From Acidobacteriota bacterium (GTDB lineage Bacteria; Acidobacteriota; Terriglobia; Bryobacterales; Bryobacteraceae): a DNA stretch of 8,048 bases. The stretch lies in NCBI GenBank assembly GCA_003223065.1, contig QHXU01000107.1, positions 1 to 8,048 of the forward strand. Direction: 5' to 3'. Positions 1 to 6,493 of the stretch are shown here, piece after piece. The notes under the pieces were generated by a model that was not told the DNA's origin, did not search any database, and saw only the letters and a program-made list of their open reading frames with translations. The position numbers and the translations under genes are program-made. Each line of letters begins with the position of its first letter. Positions within the stretch are counted from its first letter, which is position 1.

Positions 1-1803
1 ATTCGAACTATGCGAAAACGCAAACACGGGACCTGACCCCTCTACCTTTCCGCGGATCGGATCCATGCGATCGATTTTCCGGAGCAGCCGGCGAGTGTCG
101 TCGTTCACGGGCTCGGATACGGTGACGACTTCGACGTCCATCTGCATCGGCAGCGTCCAGCCAGTGACGTCGTACGGTAATGAGGGCGGTGCGGCGGCGG
201 GGGTCTGTCCGGAGGCAGGGGGCTGTCCCGGCGCCGGCGGACCGCCGGGCAGCGCGGCTGCCTGTGTCGCCGATCCGGCTGCCTGACCCGCTCCGCGCGG
301 CCGGTTCGCGGCTTGGGCTCCACCCGGTGAGGTGGGCGCCGCCGGGCCTGTCGCCGGCGGGGCGGACGTTTCTTGACCTGCTGTGGGTGAGCCGCCCGGT
401 GCAGCGGGAGCAGCGGGTTGGCGCAAATCCGGATAATGCTGTATTTGATCCATCAGCACGACCCAGGCTCCCGATTTGTACATCGTGCCGTTGGCTTTGA
501 AGTTTTCCGTCGCCTGGTGCACCTCGATTCCGTTGATCATCAGCTTCTCGATCAACGTGGCGGCGGTCGGCAAATCGTGCTGCTCGCGCGGGATCACATA
601 CGCGTAGGGTGGGTCCTTGCGGAAACGCTCGATCACCTCGCGGCCCGCCTGATAGCGGGTGTAAAGAAGTTCTTCGCGATATCTGGCCGCGGTGTCGAGC
701 ACGGCCATCGATGCACCCAGCATATAGCGCACTGCGTCGCCCAGCCGCCACCAGCCGCCGCGCCACGGGCTAGAGTAGAACACTTCCGTGCGCAGGTCCT
801 GCCTTTCGCGAGGGAACTCGTCGACGGTGTAAAAATGCGGAGTTGCATAACGGTACAGGGCCGTTTCAGTGAGAAATGACACGGTGTTGCGGAAGCTGTT
901 GACATGGTCGACGAAGCCGGGATACCAATCGTCGAAACGGCCGCGGTGCATGGCGCCGGGCATGCCGTGCTCATCCAGGTAGGCTGCCATTGAAGTGCCG
1001 AATTTGTTCACCCAGCGCCACATCAGCGGGTGCGGATTTGCCGAAATCGGCTCAGCGAACGGCGGAATCCAGATGCGCGCCGGGAAGGGCGCCGTTTGGT
1101 GATGGTTGTAGAACACCTGCGGATAGTAGTCGAGCACCGCGCGCGTGATGGTCTGCGATTCGATCATGTTGTTCATGTATCCGTCGCGATTGTTGTCATG
1201 GCCGATGTACTCTTGCCACAGACCGGGCATGTTGCTCACTTCATATGAGGTGCCAAGATTGCCGCGGTACCAGTTCACCACCATGTTTTGACCGTCGGGA
1301 TTGATGGAGAACCAGAGCACCAGGATCACGTTATCGAGGATTGCTGTGGTCGCAGAATCGGCGCCGGTTACCAGGTTGTAGGCGAGCTGAATGGTGTGTT
1401 GGGCGTGCGCCACCTCGGTGGCGTGAAGGCCGCCGTCGATGTGCACGATCACTTTGCCGTTGTGGGCGAGCGCGCGCGCCTCGTCGTCGTTGAGTCCCCG
1501 GACCAGCGCGAGACGCCGGGCCGTCTCCTTATATTTGTCGAACTCGGCGAGATTGCGCCCGGACGAGATCAGCGCGATGTACCAGTCACGCCCTTGCGTT
1601 GTCTTGCCGACGCGGAGCAGCTTCAGCTTGTCGGTCGCGGCGGCGAGTTTCTGAAAGTACCCGAGCGATTCGTCGTAACTGGCCAGGAAAAAATCGTCGC
1701 CGGGTTTATGGCCGAGAACCGACTCCGGCGTCGGGACCTGGGCGGGCGCGGAGGCGGAAAGCAGCAGAATAGCGAGCAGCCTCATACCCAGGTAGGCTAT
1801 CAT
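1..1803 (-). CDS. Secreted M14-family zinc carboxypeptidase, C-terminus cut by window edge
   Basis: The reading frame is open for 601 codons from the ATG at 1803 to base 1, with no stop, so the C-terminus lies outside. Residues 1-22 form a signal peptide (MRLLAILLLSASAPAQ core), implying export. The M14 metallopeptidase domain spans about 40-330. H127-A-T-E130 supplies two zinc ligands, H234 or H235 in FYNHHQ the third, N205-R206 in DNNRDG matches the substrate-carboxylate site, and E313 in FLTETA is the expected catalytic glutamate, so the enzyme looks active. The following region (about 400-600) is typical of large acidobacterial M14 proteins and carries YDVTGWTLP at 544-552. Between YPDLR and that motif lies a Pro/Ala/Gly/Gln-rich stretch (about 462-542). 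The start at 1803 has GGAAG 8 bases upstream; the alternative ATG at 1785 lacks a well-placed site. Expected role is trimming C-terminal residues from extracellular or periplasmic peptides; the substrate is unknown. The family call is strong. Confidence 0.9.
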   Translation of the reverse strand, partial: MIAYLGMRLLAILLLSASAPAQVPTPESVLGHKPGDDFFLASYDESLGYFQKLAAATDKLKLLRVGKTTQGRDWYIALISSGRNLAEFDKYKETARRLALVRGLNDDEARALAHNGKVIVHIDGGLHATEVAHAQHTIQLAYNLVTGADSATTAILDNVILVLWFSINPDGQNMVVNWYRGNLGTSYEVSNMPGLWQEYIGHDNNRDGYMNNMIESQTITRAVLDYYPQVFYNHHQTAPFPARIWIPPFAEPISANPHPLMWRWVNKFGTSMAAYLDEHGMPGAMHRGRFDDWYPGFVDHVNSFRNTVSFLTETALYRYATPHFYTVDEFPRERQDLRTEVFYSSPWRGGWWRLGDAVRYMLGASMAVLDTAARYREELLYTRYQAGREVIERFRKDPPYAYVIPREQHDLPTAATLIEKLMINGIEVHQATENFKANGTMYKSGAWVVLMDQIQHYPDLRQPAAPAAPGGSPTAGQETSAPPATGPAAPTSPGGAQAANRPRGAGQAAGSATQAAALPGGPPAPGQPPASGQTPAAAPPSLPYDVTGWTLPMQMDVEVVTVSEPVNDDTRRLLRKIDRMDPIRGKVEGSGPVFAFSHSSN

Positions 1804-1836
1804 TCCTGCCACTTCCGGGGGTCAAGTTCAAGTGCG

Positions 1837-1860
1837 CGAAACGTCTGGCGAGACGTATCG
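1837..1860. promoter_or_regulatory. Imperfect inverted repeat between divergent peptidase and tRNA genes
   Basis: Arms ACGTCT (1841-1846) and AGACGT (1851-1856) are perfect complements around a 4-base GGCG centre. The pairing continues outward as CGA (1837-1839) with TCG (1858-1860) after one A/A mismatch, giving 9 of 10 pairs. It lies 34 bases upstream of the peptidase start and 33 upstream of the tRNA. It could be an operator for a dimeric regulator or a hairpin in the peptidase leader. No T-tract follows on either strand, so a terminator is unlikely. The symmetry is seen directly; the function is inferred. Confidence 0.35.
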
Positions 1861-1873
1861 GGCGCCCGCCGGC

Positions 1874-1882
1874 TGCTACCAT
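1874..1882 (+). promoter_or_regulatory. Probable extended -10 promoter element for tRNA-Arg
   Basis: TGCTACCAT fits the extended -10 pattern TGn followed by a TATAAT-like hexamer (TACCAT, 4 of 6). Transcription would start near 1889, just before the tRNA 5' end at 1893, leaving a very short leader. No good -35 hexamer lies 16-18 bases upstream, which is tolerable for an extended -10 promoter. Confidence 0.35.
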
Positions 1883-1892
1883 CGAAAATAGC

Positions 1893-1969
1893 GGGCGCGT
1901 AGCTCAGGTGGATAGAGCATCAGCCTTCTAAGCTGAGGGCCGCTGGTTCGAGTCCAGCCGCGCCTACCA
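1893..1969 (+). tRNA. tRNA-Arg, anticodon TCT (reads AGA/AGG), CCA encoded
   Basis: A full cloverleaf can be folded by eye. The acceptor stem GGGCGCG (1893-1899) pairs with CGCGCCT (1959-1965), six Watson-Crick pairs plus a G1-U72 wobble. D-stem GCTC/GAGC is at 1902-1905/1915-1918. Anticodon stem TCAGC/GCTGA is at 1920-1924/1932-1936, around loop CTTCTAA with anticodon TCT at 1927-1929. T-stem GCTGG/CCAGC is at 1942-1946/1954-1958 with loop TTCGAGT. The discriminator is A1966 and CCA is encoded at 1967-1969. The sequence closely resembles bacterial tRNA-Arg(UCU). It sits alone between a divergent peptidase gene and a convergent acetyltransferase gene. No duplicated 3' end or integrase in the window suggests that it has been used as an attachment site. 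Confidence 0.97.
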
Positions 1970-2013
1970 ATTCTTTCAGTTCAACAGCACCGCCCACTAC
2001 AACGAAGTATCGG

Positions 2014-2895
2014 CTAATACAGCACCGACGGCATCCACACCCGCGACGGAGCCTCATAGGGACCCATGGTCATCAAATTCATCATCTTCACCGTGCGGAA
2101 GCCGGCCGCGAGGAAGCTGCGAAACAACTCCGGCTCATCGAGCGGCGCAAAGACGACTGTTTCACGGGGAGCCCGCCGCGCCCCCTCCTGCGCCAGCGCC
2201 ATCATGTCGTCCTCGGATTCACCGACACCGTGTCCGAAGATCACCGGGATGAGGTAGGCGCGAACTCGCCCGTCTCGAACGCGCGCCAGTACGGGAATGC
2301 CATGCTGGATCGCCGCCGCCACTTCGCCGCGGCGTGTCGCTTTATATATACGAATGCACAATGCTTCAAGCGCGTCGAGATCGTCTTTCGTTGCATCACG
2401 CACGCTCGGATCCGCCGATGCCGCGGGCGACGGCCGCATCAACGCCAGCGGATGCCGCGTATCAAAGCCCAACGACGCGTAGAGCGAAAGCGACGCAGTA
2501 TTGAACGCATCTTGCACCAGTCGCACCATAGCGATTCCCTGGTCGCGTGCATAGCAAATTACATCGCGCATCAGAAGACGTCCGATGTCGCGACCCTGAA
2601 ACGCGCAATCGACGGTGATGGGACCGACCCCCGCCACCGGATCGCTGAGCGAAAGGAAATTCGACCCGGTGAGCTGGCCGTCCACCATGGCCGCCACGCC
2701 ATAGAAATCGGGTCGGTTGACGAGCATGCCGATCACCCGGCGCGCCAGTTGCACGCTCTGGAAGTCCGGCGGGAAGCCGTGAGCGTCAGCGACGTCCTTG
2801 AAGGCTTCATAACAAATGCGCCCCAGTTCGTCGATGTGTTCAGGCCCGGGAGACACCAGCGTCGCGTCTGCGCCAGGAGCGGATGCGGTGGCCAT
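2014..2895 (-). CDS. GNAT-family N-acetyltransferase with a second, GNAT-like C-terminal half
   Basis: The protein has 293 residues and no signal peptide or membrane segment, so it is cytoplasmic. The first GNAT domain (about 10-150) holds the acetyl-CoA loop: ITVDCAFQGRDIG at 93-105, with Q100, G101 and G105 in the Q/R-x-x-G-x-G/A position, then RLLMRDVI. It also has the later NTASLSLYASLGF segment (about 131-143), typical of the fourth GNAT motif. A second half starts near 165 (VRDATKDDLDALEALC) and ends with an AAGF-type segment (about 268-271). It looks like a diverged GNAT repeat, but I see no intact Q/RxxGxG/A loop there. It probably transfers acetyl from acetyl-CoA to an unknown amine in its N-terminal half, with the second half helping substrate binding or dimerisation. 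The ATG at 2895 has AAGGAG 8 bases upstream (2909-2904). It is divergent from the EF-G gene and convergent with the tRNA. Confidence 0.85.
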   Translation of the reverse strand: MATASAPGADATLVSPGPEHIDELGRICYEAFKDVADAHGFPPDFQSVQLARRVIGMLVNRPDFYGVAAMVDGQLTGSNFLSLSDPVAGVGPITVDCAFQGRDIGRLLMRDVICYARDQGIAMVRLVQDAFNTASLSLYASLGFDTRHPLALMRPSPAASADPSVRDATKDDLDALEALCIRIYKATRRGEVAAAIQHGIPVLARVRDGRVRAYLIPVIFGHGVGESEDDMMALAQEGARRAPRETVVFAPLDEPELFRSFLAAGFRTVKMMNLMTMGPYEAPSRVWMPSVLY

Positions 2896-2955
2896 GATCT
2901 TTTCTCCTTCGTTACACTTAGATCAACGCGGCGCGCGAGTCAAGCCCGCCCGTTG

Positions 2956-2964
2956 TGGTAAGAT
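2956..2964 (+). promoter_or_regulatory. Probable extended -10 promoter element for the EF-G-2/amidohydrolase unit
   Basis: TGGTAAGAT fits TGn plus a TATAAT-like hexamer (TAAGAT, 4 of 6). Transcription would begin near 2971, leaving a leader of about 27 bases that includes the Shine-Dalgarno at 2983-2988. No clear -35 hexamer is present at the usual spacing. The element has the same TGnTAnnAT form as the one upstream of the tRNA. Confidence 0.4.
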
Positions 2965-2982
2965 CCACCTTGCAAATTCGTC

Positions 2983-2997
2983 AAGGAGTTTCCTCCT
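2983..2997 (+). promoter_or_regulatory. Shine-Dalgarno followed by its own complement, just before a GTG start
   Basis: AAGGAG (2983-2988) is a strong ribosome-binding site 9 bases from the GTG at 2998 and fixes that start. The bases between are TTTCCTCCT. AGGAG (2984-2988) can pair with CTCCT (2993-2997) across the 4-base loop TTTC, giving a 5-bp hairpin that would hide the ribosome-binding site and abut the start codon. CCTCCT is also identical to the anti-Shine-Dalgarno core of 16S rRNA. The complementarity is direct observation; a regulatory effect is inference, and so short a stem is only marginally stable. Confidence 0.5.
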
Positions 2998-5094
2998 GTG
3001 AGAGTTTACGAAACCCATGAAATCCGGAACATCGCCTTGATTGGTCACGGCAATTCCGGTAAAACCTCGCTGACCGCGGGATTGTTGTACACCTCCGGCG
3101 CCGCCAATCGCCTGCTTCGCGTGGATGAGGGCAACACGATCACGGATTTCGACGACGAGGAGATCCAACGCAAGATCACAATCTCCACCGCGATCGCCGC
3201 CACCGAATGGAACAAGAAGAAGATTAACCTGATCGACACGCCCGGCTTCAATATTTTCATCAATGATACGAAGGCATCGCTGGTTGCGGCCGACGCGGCG
3301 ATAGTCGCGGTGGACGGAGTGGCCGGCGTCGAGGTCCAAACCGAGAAAGTATGGTCCTTCTCGGACGAATTCAAGCTGCCTCGCGTCATCGTGATTAACA
3401 AGCTGGACCGCGAACGCTCGAGTTTCGACCGCGCGCTCGAAAGCATCCAATCGTTCTTCGGACGTACCGCTATTCCCATTCATCTGCCGATGGGCGCTGA
3501 GCGCGATTTCATCGGATTCGTCGATCTTGTCCGAATGAAAGCATGCGTGTATGCGCAGGACGGCGACGGCAAAGGGAAGGAGAACGACATCCCGCCCGAC
3601 CTGGCCGCAGCGGCGCAGAAGGCGCACGAAGCGCTCGTCGAGATGGTGGCCGAAGGCAATGATGCGCTGCTCGAAGAGTTCTTCGAAAAAGGAACTCTGC
3701 CGGTCGAGCATATTCTCGACGGCCTGCGCGATGCCGTGCGCCAGATGCGCATCTTTCCCGTGCTGTGCGCCTCGGCGCTCCATAACGTCGGGAGCGATCT
3801 GATCCTGAACTTCATCACCGATTATTTTCCCGGGCCGGCCGACCGCGGACCGTGGAAGGGCTCGCTCAACGGCGCCGAGGTCGAGCGCGCCGTTAAAGAC
3901 TCGGAGCCGGTCTCCGCGTTCGTCTTCAAGACGATCGCCGATCCGTTCGCCGGGCGCGTCTCGTACTTCAAGGTGGTTTCGGGCACTGTCAAGAACGACG
4001 CCAGCCTGGTGAACGCGCGCACGGGAACGACGGAGCGCCTCGCACACATCGGCGCGCTTTTCGGCAAGACCATCGCGCCGGTAACGGAATTACATGCCGG
4101 CGATCTCGGCGGCGTGGCCAAGCTGAAAGAAACCCTTACGGGCGACACGCTCGCCGAAAAGGGCTCGCTGATCGCGTATCCGGCCGTGAATCTTCCCGAG
4201 CCTTCGATCGCCTACGCTATCGCCGCCAAGACGCGCAACGATGAGGACCGGATGGGCAACGCGATCCAGAAGATCCTTGAAGAGGACAAGTCGCTGCGTT
4301 TTTACCGCGATCCACAGACCAAGGAATTTCTGCTCGCCGGCAGCGGCCAGCAGCACGTCGAAATCATTGTCAGCCGCCTGAAGAAGCGCTACGGCGTGGA
4401 CGTGGAACTGCGCGCGCCCAAGATCCCGTACCGTGAGACGATCCGCGGAAGGGCAGACGTGCAGGGCCGCCACAAGAAGCAGACCGGCGGTCACGGCCAG
4501 TTCGGCGATTGCTGGATCCGCGTGGAGCCGCTTCCGCGCGGCGCCAAGTTCGAATTCGACAATGAAGTTTTTGGCGGCGCGATTCCCAAAAACTTCATTC
4601 CCGCAATTGAAAAAGGCATCGTGGAAGCCGCTGAGAAGGGATATCTCGCCGGGTTTCCCGTGGTGGACTTCAAGGTTGTGGTGTACGACGGGTCATATCA
4701 CGACGTCGATTCTTCGGAAATGTCGTTTAAGCTGGCGGCGCGGAAGGCGTTCAAAGCGGCGATGGAGGCGGCCAAGCCGGCGTTGCTCGAACCCATCATG
4801 AACGTCGAGGTGCAGGCGCCGGTAGAATACGCGGGTGATCTCATGGGCGACATGAACGGGCGGCGCGGACGCATCTCCGGTATGGATACCAAAGGCGGAA
4901 CACAGATCATCCGCGCCCAAGTGCCCATGGCTGAGATGCTCAACTACCAGAACGACCTCATCTCCATGACGCAGGGCCGCGCAACGTTCACCATGGAGTT
5001 CGATCACTACGATTTCGTTCCGTCGGCGCAGTCCGAGAAGATCATCGCCGCAGCCAAGGCAGCCAAGACAGGAGAGGAAGAGGAAGAAGAATAA
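2998..5094 (+). CDS. fusA2: Elongation factor G-like translational GTPase (EF-G-2 type)
   Basis: The product has 698 residues, the usual EF-G length, with all five domains. The G domain has P-loop GHGNSGKTS (16-24), switch I KITIST (59-64), G3 DTPGF (80-84), G4 NKLD (133-136) and G5 SAL (259-261). Domain II lies at about 300-390 and domain III at about 395-475. Domain IV (about 480-600) carries HKKQTGGHGQFGD from 492 and the tip loop GSYHDVDSSEM at 565-575. Domain V carries NGRRGRISGM. The GH(G/A)xSGKT P-loop, the QTGGHGQ loop and the missing G3 histidine (F84 here) match the EF-G-2 group, typified by Thermus thermophilus EF-G-2, rather than housekeeping FusA. It should bind the ribosome in the cytoplasm; whether it drives translocation, recycling or another step is not known from sequence. 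A separate canonical fusA is expected elsewhere. The tail is GEEEEEE. The start is GTG, with AAGGAG 9 bases upstream. It is followed closely by the amidohydrolase gene. Confidence 0.93.
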   Translation: MRVYETHEIRNIALIGHGNSGKTSLTAGLLYTSGAANRLLRVDEGNTITDFDDEEIQRKITISTAIAATEWNKKKINLIDTPGFNIFINDTKASLVAADAAIVAVDGVAGVEVQTEKVWSFSDEFKLPRVIVINKLDRERSSFDRALESIQSFFGRTAIPIHLPMGAERDFIGFVDLVRMKACVYAQDGDGKGKENDIPPDLAAAAQKAHEALVEMVAEGNDALLEEFFEKGTLPVEHILDGLRDAVRQMRIFPVLCASALHNVGSDLILNFITDYFPGPADRGPWKGSLNGAEVERAVKDSEPVSAFVFKTIADPFAGRVSYFKVVSGTVKNDASLVNARTGTTERLAHIGALFGKTIAPVTELHAGDLGGVAKLKETLTGDTLAEKGSLIAYPAVNLPEPSIAYAIAAKTRNDEDRMGNAIQKILEEDKSLRFYRDPQTKEFLLAGSGQQHVEIIVSRLKKRYGVDVELRAPKIPYRETIRGRADVQGRHKKQTGGHGQFGDCWIRVEPLPRGAKFEFDNEVFGGAIPKNFIPAIEKGIVEAAEKGYLAGFPVVDFKVVVYDGSYHDVDSSEMSFKLAARKAFKAAMEAAKPALLEPIMNVEVQAPVEYAGDLMGDMNGRRGRISGMDTKGGTQIIRAQVPMAEMLNYQNDLISMTQGRATFTMEFDHYDFVPSAQSEKIIAAAKAAKTGEEEEEE

Positions 5095-5096
5095 GG
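5070..5096 (+). promoter_or_regulatory. Purine tract encoding the EF-G-2 acidic tail and serving as ribosome-binding region for the next gene
   Basis: Bases 5070-5091 are all purines (GGAG, GAGG and AGGA units) and encode the terminal glutamates of the EF-G-like protein. After the single T of the TAA stop, AAGG occurs at 5093-5096, 4 bases from the GTG at 5101 and 10 from the ATG at 5107. The arrangement would let ribosomes finishing the first gene start the second (translational coupling). The sequence is seen directly; coupling is inferred. Confidence 0.4.
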
Positions 5097-5100
5097 CCCG

Positions 5101-6402
5101 GTGAATATGCGCCTCGCTGCAATTTTCCTTCTGATCGCGCCGTGCTTCGCGGAAACCAAGGTTCTGAAGGGCTTCACGCTTATCGACGGCACCGGCAAAC
5201 CCGCCTCGGCGAGCATGGCCATGACCATCGTGAACGGCCGGATTCAATCGGTCGGTCCCACCGCGAATATCAAGACGCCGGCCGGAGCCGAAGCTGTGGA
5301 CCTGACCGGCAAGTACGTCATGCCCGGCATCATCAACCTGCACGGGCATGTCGGCGCCACGCAGGACCTGGCGCAGGGCGCCCAGTTTTACACACGGGAA
5401 AACGTTGAGCGCCAACTTCGAACCTATGCTTCCTACGGCGTAACGACGGTGGTCAGTTTGGGCACGGACCTCGAGCCCATCTTTCAAATTCGCGACGAGC
5501 AACGCGCTGGACGCCCCCACCTGGCGCGTGTGTATACGGCCGGCCGCGGTTTTGTCGCCAAGGCTGGGTACCCTCCCGCGGGCGGCATGCGGTATGAAGT
5601 CGAGACGCCGGCCGACTGCGCTGCGGATGTCGCCGAGCTTGCGGCAAAGAAAGTGGACCTGGTCAAGATCTGGGTCGACGATCAATTGGGGAAACAGCGC
5701 AAGCTTCCCATTGAGCTCTCACGGGCCATCATCGCCGAGGCGGGCCGGCATGGTTTGAAGGTCGCCGCCCACATTTACTATCTCGAAGACGCCAAGCAGC
5801 TGGTGGACGCGGGTGTTTACGCGCTGGCGCACAGCGTCCGCGATCAGATCGTCGATCAGGCGTTAATTGACAACATGTACAAGCACGGCGTATGGCAAAT
5901 AGCGACGCTGACGCGCGAGATTTCTACTTTTATCTACGCGGAGAAGCCCGCGTTTCTGGATGATCCATTCTTTACGCGCAGCGTTTCGTCGCGTGTGGTC
6001 GACACCGTCAAAAGTCCGCAGTACGTCGCGCGGCTCAAGGCCGATCCGGACTTTCCGAAATATCCCGGCTTTCTCTCAATGGCGAAGCGAAATCTGAAAC
6101 GCCTCGCCGATGCAGGGATTAAGATCGGCTTCGGCACCGACAGCGGGCCGCCGGCGCGCTTCCAGGGTTATTTCGAACAGTGGGAGATGGAGTTGATGGC
6201 GAGTGCCGGCCTGACACCGATGCAGGTGATCACCGCGGCGACTGGAAACTCAGCGCAGTTCCTGGCGGCCCGGGACATCGGGACGCTCGAACGCGGCAAG
6301 TGGGCCGACTTGATCGTCCTGTCCAAGAATCCTCTCGAAGACATCCGGAATACGCGGACGATTGAGGCCGTCTACATCGCAGGCAACGCGGTAGAGCGGT
6401 GA
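5101..6402 (+). CDS. Secreted metal-dependent amidohydrolase (imidazolonepropionase / Xaa-Pro dipeptidase-like)
   Basis: The protein has 433 residues. Residues 1-17 form a short signal peptide (MRLAAIFLLIAPCFA), so the enzyme is probably periplasmic or secreted. An N-terminal beta-sandwich strip (LIDGTGKP, 27-34; VNGRIQSVG, 44-52) leads into the barrel at KYVMPGIINLHGH. The full set of expected metal and catalytic residues is visible: H81 and H83 (HGH), K189 in VKIWVDD as the likely carboxylated bridging lysine, H224, H244 (ALAHSV) and D347 (GFGTDSGPP). The C-terminal GKWADLIVLSKNPLEDI strip is typical of the superfamily. The set suggests a binuclear hydrolase. Relatives include prolidase-like and imidazolonepropionase-like enzymes, so dipeptide or cyclic amide substrates are plausible but not shown. 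It follows the EF-G-2 gene by 6 bases and is probably cotranscribed. ATG at 5107 is a real alternative start, with better ribosome-binding-site spacing and only MN lost. Confidence 0.88.
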   Translation: MNMRLAAIFLLIAPCFAETKVLKGFTLIDGTGKPASASMAMTIVNGRIQSVGPTANIKTPAGAEAVDLTGKYVMPGIINLHGHVGATQDLAQGAQFYTRENVERQLRTYASYGVTTVVSLGTDLEPIFQIRDEQRAGRPHLARVYTAGRGFVAKAGYPPAGGMRYEVETPADCAADVAELAAKKVDLVKIWVDDQLGKQRKLPIELSRAIIAEAGRHGLKVAAHIYYLEDAKQLVDAGVYALAHSVRDQIVDQALIDNMYKHGVWQIATLTREISTFIYAEKPAFLDDPFFTRSVSSRVVDTVKSPQYVARLKADPDFPKYPGFLSMAKRNLKRLADAGIKIGFGTDSGPPARFQGYFEQWEMELMASAGLTPMQVITAATGNSAQFLAARDIGTLERGKWADLIVLSKNPLEDIRNTRTIEAVYIAGNAVER

Positions 6403-6406
6403 AATC

Positions 6407-6442
6407 GCGAGCGAACTTGCGCTGCGCCGGCGCACTCGCAGC
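6407..6442. repeat. GC-rich nested inverted repeats between amidohydrolase and ubiX
   Basis: TGCGCCGGCGCA at 6423-6434 is a perfect 12-base palindrome. It is enclosed by GCGAG (6407-6411) and CTCGC (6435-6439). A competing stem pairs GCTGCG (6421-6426) with CGCAGC (6437-6442) around a 10-base loop. It begins 5 bases after the amidohydrolase stop. No T-tract follows, so it is not a standard intrinsic terminator. It could be an operator, a Rho-dependent or RNA-stability structure, or chance in GC-rich DNA. The rest of the 91-base gap holds no clear promoter. Confidence 0.35.
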
Positions 6443-6493
6443 TTGCGGTCTTGGACAGCATTGAAGAGAATGTAAGTTGTCAATTTTCGCATC

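Noticed and set aside
8..766. 252-codon minus-strand frame and several plus-strand frames (418-879, 1288-1902) in the left third
   Set aside because: All overlap the M14 peptidase frame, which is open for 601 codons with zinc ligands and catalytic residues. These alternatives are arginine-rich shadows.
1893..1969. tRNA gene as the attachment site of a genomic island
   Set aside because: There is no integrase, no repeated tRNA 3' segment and no shift in gene character on either side within the window.
2915..2943. TTGACT at 2943-2938 with TAAGTG 17 bases downstream, as a promoter for the acetyltransferase
   Set aside because: The -10 match is poor (2 of 6), and transcription would start inside the Shine-Dalgarno sequence, leaving almost no leader.
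2923..4047. 374-codon open frame on the minus strand opposite the EF-G gene
   Set aside because: It lies fully antisense to well-supported EF-G domains. Its translation is rich in R, D, G and H with no recognisable domain, as expected for a shadow frame in GC-rich DNA.
4693..5685. 330-codon open frame on the minus strand across the EF-G/amidohydrolase junction
   Set aside because: It is antisense to two genes with intact family motifs, has no recognisable domain, and shows the composition of a reversed coding strand.
6451..6478. TTGGAC ... TAAGTT as a ubiX promoter
   Set aside because: Both hexamers match weakly and the TG is not in the extended -10 position. There is not enough to call a promoter.
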